From Piscicola geometra (Eukaryota; Annelida; Clitellata; Hirudinida; Piscicolidae), in NCBI GenBank assembly GCA_943735955.1, contig OX030966.1:7595118-7659117 (forward strand): DNA of 64,000 nt, written 5' to 3'. The notes beneath the pieces were generated by a model, which was not told where the DNA came from, did no database searches, and saw only the letters and a program-made list of their open reading frames with translations. This document shows, piece after piece, positions 38,576-52,590 of the stretch (positions within the stretch are counted from its first letter, which is position 1; every line of letters starts with the position of its first letter). Both the position numbers and the translations under genes were made by a program.

Positions 38576-39271
38576 ATACACGAGCAAGAAGACTAGCGTC
38601 GCTGGCCTAAAGTCGACGAGTCTTCTAGTCGCCTTCGATAGTCGTCGCCGCTCGTAAAAGCGGCTATATCGAAGATAATTTATCAGCTTCGAATCTCTGC
38701 TTTACCGAGATCGAGTGATGATGATAGGAGATCACGCGCTTATTGCCGCTAATAGACGTCCCCTTGAACGGTTAGCCTATCTTAAGCGAATAAGCAGCGC
38801 ATCAGGCCAGTGGGGAATAACAAACGTTCAAGGTGCTTTTTGAGAAACTCGTTTAGAGCTCAAAATATTTGATCGGTCAGTCTTTTTATAATCGTTTACA
38901 GATTATAATCGCGTTTCAATGGGACCCAAGCCGGTGAGGGCATGTTTTCTCGCGCATTCGACCGGAGCGGTGAGGATCTTGGCCTAGCGTGGAATTTCAT
39001 TGCCGGTGAAAAATTTTTAAAATAAAAATTTGAAAAAATCTTTCGTTCAATCATGAGACAAATCTCAAAATAAGTTCATTTGACAAGAGTTGCCATTTGA
39101 AACTTTATTATCTTGAGTTTCGAAGCATACCTATACCTATAGAATATACAAGAGTTAACTAGCGTGAGACATCGATTTTCAATTTTTGTGAAACGAAAAT
39201 AAGGCCGTATAAGAGACGATAAGATTGAAACAATTTTGTTTTAACTGCTGTCTATATCAACCAACACCTTT

Positions 39272-42200
39272 TATCGTCTTCATCGTCTTCACCGTTTTCA
39301 TCGTCTTCATCGTCTTCATCGTCTTCACCGTCTTCACCGTCTTCATCGTCTTCATCGTCTTCACCGTCTTCACCGTCTTCACCGTCTTCTCCGTCTTCAT
39401 CGTCTTCACCGTCTTCATCGTCTTCATCGTCTTCACCGTCTTCATCGTCTTCACCGTCTTCATCGTCTTCATCGTTCGTCTTCACCGTCTTCACCGTCTT
39501 CATCGTCTTCACCGTCTTCATCTTTCGTCTTCACCGTCTTCACCGTCTTCATCGTCTTTACCGTCTTCATCGTCTTCACCGTCTTCATCGTCTTCACCGT
39601 CTTCACCGTCTTCTCCGTCTTCACCGTCTTCATCGTCTTCACCGTCTTCATCGTCTTCACCGTCTTCATCGTCTTCATCGTTCGTCTTCACCGTCTTCAT
39701 CGTCTTCACCGTCTTCATCGTCTTCACCGTCTTCATCGTCTTCATCGTTCGTCTTCACCGTCTTCACCGTCTTCATCGTCTTCACCGTCTTCATCGTCTT
39801 CACCGTTTTCATCGTCTTCATCGTCTACACCGTCTTCATCGTCTTCATCGTTCGTCTTCACCGTCTTCACCGTCTTCATCGTCTTCACCGTCTTCATCGT
39901 CTTCACCGTCTTCATCGTCTTCATCGTCTTCACCGTCTTCATCGTCTTCACCGTCTTCATCGTCTTCATCGTTCGTCTTCACCGTCTTCACCGTCTTCAT
40001 CGTCTTCACCGTCTTCATCGTCTTCATCGTTCGTCTTCACCGTCTTCACCGTCTTCATCGTCTTCATCGTTCGTCTTCACCGTCTTCATCGTCTTCACCG
40101 TCTTCACCGTCTTCACCGTCTTCATTGTCTTCACCGTCTTCACCGTCTTCATCGTCTTCACCGTCTTCATCGTCTCCATCGTCTTCACCATCTTCATCGT
40201 CTTCACCGTCTTCACCGTCTTCATCGTCTTCACCGTCTTCATCGTCTTCACCGTCTTCACCGTCTTCACCGTCTTCACCGTCTTCATCGTCTTCACCGTC
40301 TTCATCGTCTTCACCGTCTTCATTGTCTTCATCGTTCGTCTTCACCGTCTTCATCGTCTTCACCGTCTTCATCGTCTTCACCGTCTTCATCGTCTTCATC
40401 GTTCGTCTTCATCGTCTTCACCGTCTTCATCGTCTTCACCGTCTTCATCGTCTTCATCGTTCGTCTTCATCGTTCGTCTTCACCGTCTTCATCGTCTTCA
40501 CCGTCTTCATCGTCTTCACCGTCTTCATCGTCTTCACCGTCTTCATCGTCTTCACCGTTTTCCACGTCTTCACCGTCTTCATCGTCTTCACCGTCTTCAT
40601 CGTCTTCATCGTTCGTCTTCATCGTCTTCACCGTCTTCATCGTCTTCACCGTCTTCATCGTCTTCACCGTTTTCATCGTCTTCACCGTCTTCACCGTTCG
40701 TCTTCACCGTCTTCACCGTCTTCATCGTCTTCACCGTCTTCATCGTCTTCACCGTCTTCATCCTCTTCACCGTCTTCACCGTCTTCATCGTCTTCACCGT
40801 CTTCATCGTCTTCACCGTCTTCATCGTCTTCACCGTCTTCATGGTCTTCATCGTCTTCACCGTCTTCACCGTCTTCAGCGTCTTCACCGTCTTCACCGTC
40901 TTCTCCGTCTTCATCGTTCGTCTTCATCGTCTTCACCGTCTTCACCGTCTTCATTGTCTTCATCGTCTTCACCGTCTTCATCGTCTTCATCGTCTTCATC
41001 GTCTTCATCGTCTTCATCGTCTTCACCGTCTTCATCGTCTTCATCGTCTTCATCGTCTTCACCGTCTTAACCGTCTTCACCGTCTTCACCGTCTTCATCG
41101 TCTTCACCGTCTTCATCGTCTTCATCGTCTTCACCGTCTTCATCGTCTTCACCGTCTTCATCGTCTTCATCGTTCGTCTTCACCGTCTTCACCGTCTTCA
41201 TCGTCTTCACCGTCTACATCGTCTTTACCGTCTTCATCGTCTTCACCGTCTTCACCGTCTTCACCGTCTTCACCGTCTTCACCGTCTTCACCGTCTTCAC
41301 CGTCTTCATCGTCTTCACCGTCTTCACCGTCTTCATCGTCTTCACCGTCTTCATCGTCTTCATCGTTCGTCTTCACCGTCTTCACCGTCTTCATCGTCTT
41401 CACCGTCTTCACCGTCTACATCGTCTTTACCGTCTTCATCGTCTTCACCGTCTTCATCGTCTTCACCGTCTTCACCGTCTTCACTGTCTTCACCGTCTTC
41501 ATCGTCTTCATCGTCTTCACCGTCTTCATCGTCTTCACCGTCTTCATCGTCTTCATCGTTCGTCTTCACCGTCTTCATCGTCTTCATCGTTCGTCTTCAC
41601 CGTCTTCATCGTCTTCACCGTCTTCATCGTCTTCACCGTCTTCATCGTCTTCACCGTCTTCATCGTCTTCATCGTTCGTCTTCACCGTCTTCACCGTCTT
41701 CACCGTCTTCATCGTCTTCACCGTCTTCATCGTCTTCACCGTTTTCATCGTCTTCATCGTCTTCACCGTCTTCATCGTCTTCATCGTTCGTCTTCACTGT
41801 CTTCACCGTCTTCATCGTCTTCACCGTCTTCATCGTCATCACCGTCTTCATCGTCTTCACCGTCTTCACCGTCTTCACCGTCTTCACCGTCTTCACCGTC
41901 TTCATCGTCTTCATCGTTCGTCTTCACCGTCTTCATCGTCTTCACCGTCTTCACCGTCTTCACCGTCTTCATTGTCTTCACCGTCTTCACCGTCTTCATC
42001 GTCTTCACCGTCTTCATCGTCTCCATCGTCTTCACCGTCTTCATCGTCTTCACCGTCTTCACCGTCTTCATCGTCTTCACCGTCTTCATCGTCTTCACCG
42101 TCTTCACCGTCTTCACCGTCTTCACCGTCTTCATCGTCTTCACCGTCTTCATCGTCTTCACCGTCTTCATTGACTTCATCGTTCGTCTTCACCGTCTTCA

Positions 42201-45200
42201 TCGTCTTCACCGTCTTCATCGTCTTCACCGTCTTCATCGTCTTCATCGTTCGTCTTCATCGTCTTCACCGTCTTCATCGTCTTCACCGTCTTCATCGTCT
42301 TCACCGTCTTCATCGTCTTCATCGTTCGTCTTCATCGTTCGTCTTCACCGTCTTCATCGTCTTCACCGTCTTCATCGTCTTCACCGTCTTCATCGTCTTC
42401 ACCGTCTTCATCGTCTTCACCGTTTTCCACGTCTTCACCGTCTTCATCGTCTTCACCGTCTTCATCGTCTTCATCGTTCGTCTTCATCGTCTTCACCGTC
42501 TTCATCGTCTTCACCGTCTTCATCGTCTTCACCGTTTTCATCGTCTTCATCGTCTTCACCGTCTTCATCGTCTTCATCGTTCGTCTTCACCGTCTTCACC
42601 GTCTTCATCGTCTTCACCGTCTTCATCGTCTTCACCGTCTTCATCCTCTTCACCGTCTTCACCGTCTTCATCGTCTTCACCGTCTTCATCGTCTTCACCG
42701 TCTTCATCGTCTTCACCGTCTTCATGGTCTTCATCGTCTTCACCGTCTTCACCGTCTTCAGCGTCTTCACCGTCTTCACCGTCTTCTCCGTCTTCATCGT
42801 TCGTCTTCATCGTCTTCACCGTCTTCACCGTCTACATCGTCTTTACCGTCTTCATCGTCTTCACCGTCTTCATCGTCTTCACCGTCTTCACCGTCTTCAC
42901 TGTCTTCACCGTCTTCATCGTCTTCATCGTCTTCACCGTCTTCATCGTCTTCACCGTCTTCATCGTCTTCATCGTTCGTCTTCACCGTCTTCATCGTCTT
43001 CATCGTTCGTCTTCACCGTCTTCATCGTCTTCACCGTCTTCATCGTCTTCACCGTCTTCATCGTCTTCACCGTCTTCATCGTCTTCATCGTTCGTCTTCA
43101 CCGTCTTCACCGTCTTCACCGTCTTCATCGTCTTCACCGTCTTCATCGTCTTCACCGTTTTCATCGTCTTCATCGTCTTCACCGTCTTCATCGTCTTCAT
43201 CGTTCGTCTTCACTGTCTTCACCGTCTTCATCGTCTTCACCGTCTTCATCGTCATCACCGTCTTCATCGTCTTCACCGTCTTCACCGTCTTCACCGTCTT
43301 CACCGTCTTCACCGTCTTCATCGTCTTCATCGTTCGTCTTCACCGTCTTCATCGTCTTCACCGTCTTCACCGTCTTCACCGTCTTCATTGTCTTCACCGT
43401 CTTCACCGTCTTCATCGTCTTCACCGTCTTCATCGTCTCCATCGTCTTCACCGTCTTCATCGTCTTCACCGTCTTCACCGTCTTCATCGTCTTCACCGTC
43501 TTCATCGTCTTCACCGTCTTCACCGTCTTCACCGTCTTCACCGTCTTCATCGTCTTCACCGTCTTCATCGTCTTCACCGTCTTCATTGACTTCATCGTTC
43601 GTCTTCACCGTCTTCATCGTCTTCACCGTCTTCATCGTCTTCACCGTCTTCATCGTCTTCATCGTTCGTCTTCATCGTCTTCACCGTCTTCATCGTCTTC
43701 ACCGTCTTCATCGTCTTCACCGTCTTCATCGTCTTCATCGTTCGTCTTCATCGTTCGTCTTCACCGTCTTCATCGTCTTCACCGTCTTCATCGTCTTCAC
43801 CGTCTTCATCGTCTTCACCGTCTTCATCGTCTTCACCGTTTTCCACGTCTTCACCGTCTTCATCGTCTTCACCGTCTTCATCGTCTTCATCGTTCGTCTT
43901 CATCGTCTTCACCGTCTTCATCGTCTTCACCGTCTTCATCGTCTTCACCGTTTTCATCGTCTTCATCGTCTTCACCGTCTTCATCGTCTTCATCGTTCGT
44001 CTTCACCGTCTTCACCGTCTTCATCGTCTTCACCGTCTTCATCGTCTTCACCGTCTTCATCCTCTTCACCGTCTTCACCGTCTTCATCGTCTTCACCGTC
44101 TTCATCGTCTTCACCGTCTTCATCGTCTTCACCGTCTTCATGGTCTTCATCGTCTTCACCGTCTTCACCGTCTTCAGCGTCTTCACCGTCTTCACCGTCT
44201 TCTCCGTCTTCATCGTTCGTCTTCATCGTCTTCACCGTCTTCACCGTCTTCATTGTCTTCATCGTCTTCACCGTCTTCATCGTCTTCATCGTCTTCATCG
44301 TCTTCATCGTCTTCATCGTCTTCACCGTCTTCATCGTCTTCATCGTCTTCATCGTCTTCACCGTCTTAACCGTCTTCATCGTCTTCACCATCTTAACCGT
44401 CTTCACCGTCTTCACCGTCTTCATCGTCTTCACCGTCTTCATCGTCTTCATCGTCTTCACCGTCTTCATCGTCTTCACCGTCTTCATCGTCTTCATCGTT
44501 CGTCTTCACCGTCTTCACCGTCTTCATCGTCTTCACCGTCTACATCGTCTTTACCGTCTTCATCGTCTTCACCGTCTTCACCGTCTTCACCGTCTTCACC
44601 GTCTTCACCGTCTTCACCGTCTTCACCGTCTTCACCGTCTTCATCGTCTTCACCGTCTTCATCGTCTTCATCGTTCGTCTTCATCGTCTTCACCGTCTTC
44701 ATCGTCTTCACCGTCTTCATCGTCTTCATCGTTCGTCTTCATCGTTCGTCTTCACCGTCTTCATCGTCTTCACCGTCTTCATCGTCTTCACCGTCTTCAT
44801 CGTCTTCACCGTCTTCATCGTCTTCACCGTTTTCCACGTCTTCACCGTCTTCATCGTCTTCACCGTCTTCATCGTCTTCATCGTTCGTCTTCATCGTCTT
44901 CACCGTCTTCATCGTCTTCACCGTCTTCATCGTCTTCACCGTTTTCATCGTCTTCATCGTCTTCACCGTCTTCATCGTCTTCATCGTTCGTCTTCACCGT
45001 CTTCACCGTCTTCATCGTCTTCACCGTCTTCATCGTCTTCACCGTCTTCATCCTCTTCACCGTCTTCACCGTCTTCATCGTCTTCACCGTCTTCATCGCC
45101 TTCACCGTCTTCATCGTCTTCACCGTCTTCATGGTCTTCATCGTCTTCACCGTCTTCACCGTCTTCAGCGTCTTCACCGTCTTCACCGTCTTCTCCGTCT

Positions 45201-48200
45201 TCATCGTTCGTCTTCATCGTCTTCACCGTCTTCACCGTCTTCATTGTCTTCATCGTCTTCACCGTCTTCATCGTTTTCATCGTCTTCATCGTCTTCATCG
45301 TCTTCATCGTCTTCACCGTCTTCATCGTCTTCATCGTCTTCATCGTCTTCACCGTCTTAACCGTCTTCATCGTCTTCACCGTCTTAACCGTCTTCACCGT
45401 CTTCACCGTCTTCATCGTCTTCACCGTCTTCATCGTCTTCATCGTCTTCACCGTCTTCATCGTCTTCACCGTCTTCATCGTCTTCATCGTTCGTCTTCAC
45501 CGTCTTCACCGTCTTCATCGTCTTCACCGTCTACATCGTCTTTACCGTCTTCATCGTCTTCACCGTCTTCACCGTCTTCACCGTCTTCACCGTCTTCACC
45601 GTCTTCACCGTCTTCACCGTCTTCATCGTCTTCACCGTCTTCACCGTCTTCATCGTCTTCACCGTCTTCATCGTCTTCATCGTTCGTCTTCACCGTCTTC
45701 ACCGTCTTCATCGTCTTCACCGTCTTCACCGTCTACATCGTCTTTACCGTCTTCATCGTCTTCACCGTCTTCATCGTCTTCACCGTCTTCACCGTCTTCA
45801 CTGTCTTCACCGTCTTCATCGTCTTCATCGTCTTCACCGTTTTCATCGTCTTCATCGTCTTCACCGTCTTCATCGTCTTCACCGTCTTCATCGTCTTCAT
45901 CGTTCGTCTTCACCGTCTTCACCGTCTTCATCGTCTTCACCGTCTACATCGTCTTTACCGTCTTCATCGTCTTCACCGTCTTCACCGTCTTCACCGTCTT
46001 CACCGTCTTCACCGTCTTCACCGTCTTCACCGTCTTCATCGTCTTCACCGTCTTCACCGTCTTCATCGTCTTCACCGTCTTCATCGTCTTCATCGTTCGT
46101 CTTCACCGTCTTCACCGTCTTCATCGTCTTCACCGTCTTCACCGTCTACATCGTCTTTACCGTCTTCATCGTCTTCACCGTCTTCATCGTCTTCACCGTC
46201 TTCACCGTCTTCACTGTCTTCACCGTCTTCATCGTCTTCATCGTCTTCACCGTTTTCATCGTCTTCATCGTCTTCACCGTCTTCATCGTCTTCATCGTTC
46301 GTCTTCACTGTCTTCACCGTCTTCATCGTCTTCACCGTCTTCATCGTCATCACCGTCTTCATCGTCTTCACCGTCTTCACCGTCTTCACCGTCTTCACCG
46401 TCTTCACCGTCTTCATCGTCTTCATCGTTCGTCTTCACCGTCTTCATCGTCTTCACCGTCTTCACCGTCTTCACCGTCTTCATTGTCTTCACCGTCTTCA
46501 CCGTCTTCATCGTCTTCACCGTCTTCATCGTCTCCATCGTCTTCACCGTCTTCATCGTCTTCACCGTCTTCACCGTCTTCATCGTCTTCACCGTCTTCAT
46601 CGTCTTCACCGTCTTCACCGTCTTCACCGTCTTCACCGTCTTCATCGTCTTCACCGTCTTCATCGTCTTCACCGTCTTCATTGACTTCATCGTTCGTCTT
46701 CACCGTCTTCATCGTCTTCACCGTCTTCATCGTCTTCACCGTCTTAATCGTCTTCATCGTTCGTCTTCATCGTCTTCACCGTCTTCATCGTCTTCACCGT
46801 CTTCATCGTCTTCATCGTTCGTCTTCATCGTTCGTCTTCACCGTCTTCATCGTCTTCACCGTCTTCATCGTCTTCACCGTCTTCATCGTCTTCACCGTCT
46901 TCATCGTCTTCACCGTCTTCATCGTCTTCACCGTTTTCCACGTCTTCACCGTCTTCATCGTCTTCACCGTCTTCATCGTCTTCATCGTTCGTCTTCATCG
47001 TCTTCACCGTCTTCATCGTCTTCACCGTCTTCATCGTCTTCACCGTTTTCATCGTCTTCATCGTCTTCACCGTCTTCATCGTCTTCATCGTTCGTCTTCA
47101 CCGTCTTCACCGTCTTCATCGTCTTCACCGTCTTCATCGTCTTCACCGTCTTCATCCTCTTCACCGTCTTCACCGTCTTCATCGTCTTCACCGTCTTCAT
47201 CGTCTTCACCGTCTTCATCGTCTTCACCGTCTTCATGGTCTTCATCGTCTTCACCGTCTTCACCGTCTTCAGCGTCTTCACCGTCTTCACCGTCTTCTCC
47301 GTCTTCATCGTTCGTCTTCATCGTCTTCACCGTCTTCACCGTCTTCATTGTCTTCATCGTCTTCACCGTCTTCATCGTCTTCATCGTCTTCATCGTCTTC
47401 ATCGTCTTCATCGTCTTCACCGTCTTCATCGTCTTCATCGTCTTCATCGTCTTCACCGTCTTAACCGTCTTCACCGTCTTCACCGTCTTCATCGTCTTCA
47501 CCGTCTTCATCGTCTTCATCGTCTTCACCGTCTTCATCGTCTTCACCGTCTTCATCGTCTTCATCGTTCGTCTTCACCGTCTTCACCGTCTTCATCGTCT
47601 TCACCGTCTACATCGTCTTTACCGTCTTCATCGTCTTCACCGTCTTCACCGTCTTCACCGTCTTCACCGTCTTCACCGTCTTCACCGTCTTCACCGTCTT
47701 CATCGTCTTCACCGTCTTCACCGTCTTCATCGTCTTCACCGTCTTCATCGTCTTCATCGTTCGTCTTCACCGTCTTCACCGTCTTCATCGTCTTCACCGT
47801 CTTCACCGTCTACATCGTCTTTACCGTCTTCATCGTCTTCACCGTCTTCATCGTCTTCATCGTCTTCACCGTCTTCACCGTCTTCACCGTCTTCATCGTC
47901 TTCATCGTCTTCACCGTCTTCATCGTCTTCACCGTCTTCATCGTCTTCATCGTTCGTCTTCACCGTCTTCATCGTCTTCATCGTTCGTCTTCACCGTCTT
48001 CATCGTCTTCACCGTCTTCATCGTCTTCACCGTCTTCATCGTCTTCACCGTCTTCATCGTCTTCATCGTTCGTCTTCACCGTCTTCACCGTCTTCATCGT
48101 CTTCACCGTCTTCATCGTCTTCACCGTTTTCATCGTCTTCATCGTCTTCACCGTCTTCATCGTCTTCATCGTTCGTCTTCACCGTCTTCACCGTCTTCAT

Positions 48201-48556
48201 CGTCTTCACCGTCTTCATCGTCTTCACCGTTTTCATCGTCTTCATCGTCTTCACCGTCTTCATCGTCTTCATCGTTCGTCTTCACTGTCTTCACCGTCTT
48301 CATCGTCTTCACCGTCTTCATCGTCATCACCGTCTTCATCGTCTTCACCGTCTTCACCGTCTTCACCGTCTTCACCGTCTTCACCGTCTTCTCCGTCTTC
48401 ATCGTTCGTCTTCATCGTCTTCACCGTCTTCACCGTCTTCATCGTCTTCATCGTCTTCACCGTCTTCATCGTCCTCATCGTCTTCATCGTCTTCATCGTC
48501 TTCATCGTCTTCATCGTCTTCACCGTCTTCAGCGTCTTCATCGTCTTCATCGTCTT
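39272..48556. repeat. 9-bp minisatellite array 8, rich in 4-bp units
   Basis: The 9,285 bp equal 1,001 nine-bp units plus 69 four-bp units by manual count, one about every 135 bp. Most four-bp units are CGTT; the one near 39,523 is CTTT. Nearly all follow two T-type units. Each mark shifts the reading phase, so minus-strand ORFs all follow the same course and end with a stop right after a mark. This is a phase effect, not coding. The lead-in is TTTTATCG instead of TTTCAACG, as in arrays 9 and 11. Confidence 0.95.
41584..44213. repeat. Duplication with 1,416-bp period in array 8
   Basis: The segments 41,584-42,797 and 43,000-44,213 have the same order of unit variants and four-bp marks at a constant offset of 1,416 bp. 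This equals 152 nine-bp units plus 12 four-bp units, matching the count. Part of it recurs 3,095 bp further on (46,292-47,308) with one visible base change, and a shorter part recurs 991 bp on (44,878-45,204). Confidence 0.8.
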
Positions 48557-48967
48557 GCAACCATACTTCCCCCGGAATCAAAAATCTTTGGTTTCCCGGA
48601 GACTGCCCGCGGGGTCATATCTACTCTTTTTCCTTAACTAAGGGGGGTGAATAAAGCAAAAAAAAATTTAATTACGATAAATAGACGATAAGATCAAAAC
48701 GAGTTGTTAATACACTAAGTGAGCGGTCATCGAGGGAGATAGGAGATGCGACGGCGGATGCCGTTGAAAAACTTGAAAGTCTTAGGAAATTAAGAGTAAA
48801 TTTACAGATTATAATCGCGTTTCAATGGGACCCAAGCCGATTAAAGCATGTTTTCTCGCGCATTCGACCGGAGCGGCGAGGATCTCGGCCTAGCGTGGAA
48901 TTTCATTGCCAGTGAAAAAATTTTAAAAATGAAGTTTTTAAAAAATCTTTCGTTCAATCATGAGACA

Positions 48968-49227
48968 AATTTGCGCGCCTGCTGCCTTCCTTGGAGGTGG
49001 TAGCCGTTTCTCATGCTCCCTCTCCGGAATCGAACCCTGATTCCCCGTTACACGTTACAACCATGGTAAGCATATCACATACCATCGAAAGTTGATAGGG
49101 CACACACTTGAAAGATCTGTCGCCGACGCTAGGTCATGCGATCAGCCGTTATTTATTCAGAGTCACCAAAGTTTACGAGCCGAATCTTTGAGACAAGCAT
49201 ATAACTACTGGCAGGATCAACCAGGTA
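48968..49227 (-). pseudogene. 18S rRNA 5'-end fragment, copy 3
   Basis: It has the same 260-bp structure and internal deletion as the others. It is type i, nearly identical to copy 1, and like copy 1 it is first in its cluster. This suggests the left part of spacers 7 and 8 was copied as a block. Confidence 0.9.
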
Positions 49228-49713
49228 ATACACGAGCAAGAAGACTAGCGTCGCTGGCCTAAAGTCGACGAGTCTTCTAGTCGCCTTCGATAGTCGTCGC
49301 CGCTAGTAAAAGCGGCTTTATCGAAGATAATTTAAAAGCTTCGAATCTCTGCTTTACCGAGATCGAGTGATGATGATAGGAGATCACGCGCTTATTGCCG
49401 CTAATAGACGTCCCCTTGAACGGTTAGCCTATCTTAAGCGAATAAGCAGCGCATCAGGCCAGTGGGGAATAACAAACGTTCAAGGTGCTTTTTGAGAAAC
49501 TCGTTTCGAGCTCAAAATATTTGATCGGTCAGTCTTTTTATAATCGTTTACAGATTATAATCGCGTTTCAATGGGACCCAAGCCGGTGAATGCATGTTTT
49601 CTCGCGCATTCGACCGGAGCGGCGAGGATCTCGGCCTAGCGTGGAATTTCATTGCCAGTGAAAAATTTTTTTAAATGAAGTTTTAAAAAAATCTTTCGTT
49701 CAATCATGAGACA

Positions 49714-49973
49714 AATTTGCGCGCCTGCTGCCTTCCTTGGATGTGGTAGCCGTTTCTCATGCTCCCTCTCCGGAATCGAACCCTGATTCCCCGTTACACG
49801 TTACAACCATGGTAAGCATATCACATACCATCGAAAGTTGATAGGGCACACACTTGAAAAATCTGTCGCCGACGCTAGGTCATGCGATCAGCCGTTATTT
49901 ATTCAGAGTCACCAAAATTTACGAGCCGAATCTTTGAGACAAGCATATAACTACTGGCAGGATCAACCAAGTA
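49714..49973 (-). pseudogene. 18S rRNA 5'-end fragment, copy 4
   Basis: It has the same structure and is type ii. The conserved 18S start is mutated here: the plus strand reads CAACCAAGTA instead of CAACCAGGTA. The plus strand also reads TTGAAAAATC for TTGAAAGATC. It is a decaying copy. Confidence 0.9.
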
Positions 49974-50459
49974 ATACACGAGCAAGAAGACTAGCGTCGC
50001 TGGCCTAAAGTCGACGAGTCTTCTAGTCGCCTTCGATAGTCGTCGCCGCTCGTAAAAGCGGCTATATCGAAGATAATTTATCAGCTTCGAATCTCTGCTT
50101 TACCGAGATCGAGTGATGATGATAGGAGATCACGCGCTTATTGCCGCTAATAGACGTCCCCTTGAACGGTTAGCCTATCTTAAGCGAATAAGCAGCGCAT
50201 CAGGCCAGTGGGGAATAACAAACGTTCAAGGTGCTTTTTGAGAAACTCGTTTCGAGCTCAAAATATTTGATCGGTCAGTCTTTTTATAATCGTTTACAGA
50301 TTATAATCGCGTTTCAATGGGACCCAAGCCGGTGAAGGCATGTTTTCTCTCGCATTCGACCGGAGCGGCGAGGATCTCGGCCTAGCGTGGAATTTCATTG
50401 CCAGTGAAAAAAATTTTAAAATGAAATTTTTAAAAAATCTTTCGTTCAATCATGAGACA

Positions 50460-50719
50460 AATTTGCGCGCCTGCTGCCTTCCTTGGATGTGGTAGCCGTT
50501 TCTCATGCTCCCTCTCCGGAATCGAACCCTGATTCCCCGTTACCCGTTACAACCGTGGTAAGCATATCACATACCATCGAAAGTTGATAGGGCACACACT
50601 TGAAAGATCTGTCGCCGACGCTAGGTCGTGCGATCAGCCGTAATTTATTCAGAGTCACCAAAATTTACGAGCCGAATCTTTGAGACAAGCATATAACTAC
50701 TGGCAGGATCAACCAGGTA
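50460..50719 (-). pseudogene. 18S rRNA 5'-end fragment, copy 5
   Basis: It has the same structure and is type ii. The plus strand reads CAACCGTGGTAAGC where copies 1-4 have CAACCATGG. This change is shared with the terminal copies 8 to 10. It is followed by a C module and then by P of array 9. Confidence 0.9.
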
Positions 50720-51415
50720 ATACACGAGCAAGAAGACTAGCGTCGCTGGCCTAAAGTCGACGAGTCTTCTAGTCGCCTTCGATAGTCGTCGCCGTTCGTA
50801 AAAGCGGCTATATCGAAGATAATTTATCAGCTTCGAATCTCTGCTTTACCGAGATCGAGTGATGATGATAGGAGATCACGCGCTTATTGCCGCTAATAGA
50901 CGTCCCCTTGAACGGTTAGCCTATCTTAAGCGAATAAGCAGCGCATCAGGCCAGTGGGGAATAACAAACGTTCAAGGTGCTTTTTGAGAAACTCGTTTAG
51001 AGCTCAAAATATTTGATCGGTCAGTCTTTTTATAATCGTTTACAGATTATAATCGCGTTTCAATGGGACCCAAGCCGGTGAAGGCATGTTTTCTCGCGCA
51101 TTCGACCGGAGCGGTGAGGATCTTGGCCTAGCGTGGAATTTCATTGCCGGTGAAAAATTTTTAAAATAAAAATTTTAAAAAATCTTTCGTTCAATCATGA
51201 GACAAATCTCAAAATAAGTTCATTTGACAAGAGTTGCCATTTGAAACTTTATTATCTTGAGTTTCGAAGCATGCCTATACCTATAGAATATACAAGAGTT
51301 AACTAGCGTGAGACATCGATTTTCAATTTTTGTGAAACGAAAATAAGGCCGTATAAGAGACGATAAGATTGAAACAATTTTATTTTAACTGCTGTCTATA
51401 TCAACCAACACCTTT

Positions 51416-52590
51416 TATCGTCTTCATCGTCTTCACCGTTTTCATCGTCTTCATCGTCTTCATCGTCTTCACCGTCTTCACCGTCTTCATCGTCTTCATC
51501 GTCTTCACCGTCTTCACCGTCTTCACCGTCTTCTCCGTCTTCATCGTCTTCACCGTCTTCATCGTCTTCATCGTCTTCACCGTCTTCATCGTCTTCACCG
51601 TCTTCATCGTCTTCATCGTTCGTCTTCACCGTCTTCACCGTCTTCATCGTCTTCACCGTCTTCATCTTTCGTCTTCACCGTCTTCACCGTCTTCATCGTC
51701 TTTACCGTCTTCATCGTCTTCACCGTCTTCATCGTCTTCACCGTCTTCACCGTCTTCTCCGTCTTCACCGTCTTCATCGTCTTCACCGTCTTCATCGTCT
51801 TCACCGCCTTCATCGTCTTCATCGTTCGTCTTCACCGTCTTCATCGTCTTCACCGTCTTCATCGTCTTCACCGTCTTCATCGTCTTCATCGTTCGTCTTC
51901 AACGTCTTCACCGTCTTCATCGTCTTCACCGTCTTCATCGTCTTCACCGTTTTCATCGTCTTCATCGTCTACACCGTCTTCATCGTCTTCATCGTTCGTC
52001 TTCACCGTCTTCACCGTCTTCATCGTCTTCACCGTCTTCATCGTCTTCACCGTCTTCATCGTCTTCATCGTCTTCACCGTCTTCATCGTCTTCACCGTCT
52101 TCATCGTCTTCATCGTTCGTCTTCACCGTCTTCACCGTCTTCATCGTCTTCACCGTCTTCATCGTCTTCACCGTTTTCATCGTCTTCATCGTCTTCACCG
52201 TCTTCATCGTCTTCATCGTTCGTCTTCACCGTCTTCACCGTCTTCATCGTCTTCACCGTCTTCATCGTCTTCACCGTTTTCATCGTCTTCACCGTCTTCA
52301 CCGTCTTCACCATCTTCACCGTCTTCACCGTCTTCACCGTCTTCACCATCTTCACCGTCTTCTCCGTCTTCATCGTTCGTCTTCATCGTCTTCACCGTCT
52401 TCACCGTCTTCATCGTCTTCATCGTCTTCACCGTCTTCATCGTCTTCATCGTCTTCACCGTCTTCATCGTCTTCATCGTCTTCATCGTCTTCATCGTCTT
52501 CATCGTCTTCACCGTCTTCATCGTCTTCATCGTCTTCATCGTCTTCATCGTCTTCATCGTCTTCATCGTCTTCATCGTCTTCATCGTCTT
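51416..52590. repeat. 9-bp minisatellite array 9
   Basis: The 1,175 bp equal 127 nine-bp units plus eight four-bp units. Over its first roughly 800 bp it follows the left end of array 8 almost unit for unit, including the CTTT-type mark. It is therefore a shortened relative of array 8. No gene. Confidence 0.95.

Larger units (their letters stand above)
37159..39271. repeat. Spacer 7 (A-C-R-C-R-C-P), two 18S cassettes
   Basis: A (from 37159) and C (37403-37574) are followed by two R cassettes with the 18S fragments at 37570-37829 and 38316-38575. Each R is followed by C, then P leads to array 8. The total is about 2,113 bp, which is the 622-bp spacer plus two 746-bp units. C switches from the P continuation to 18S right after GAGACAAATTT. 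The C after A reads CCGATTAAATC; the C after R reads CCGGTGAAGG or CCGGTGAGGG. No gene. Confidence 0.85.
48557..51415. repeat. Spacer 8 (A-C-(R-C)x3-P), three 18S cassettes
   Basis: A starts at 48557 and C at 48801. Three R cassettes follow with 18S fragments at 48968, 49714 and 50460, each exactly 746 bp after the last. P then leads to array 9. The total length of about 2,859 bp is 622 plus three 746-bp units. A differs slightly from spacer 7 (TCTACTCTTT, AGATCAAAAC). No gene. Confidence 0.85.
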
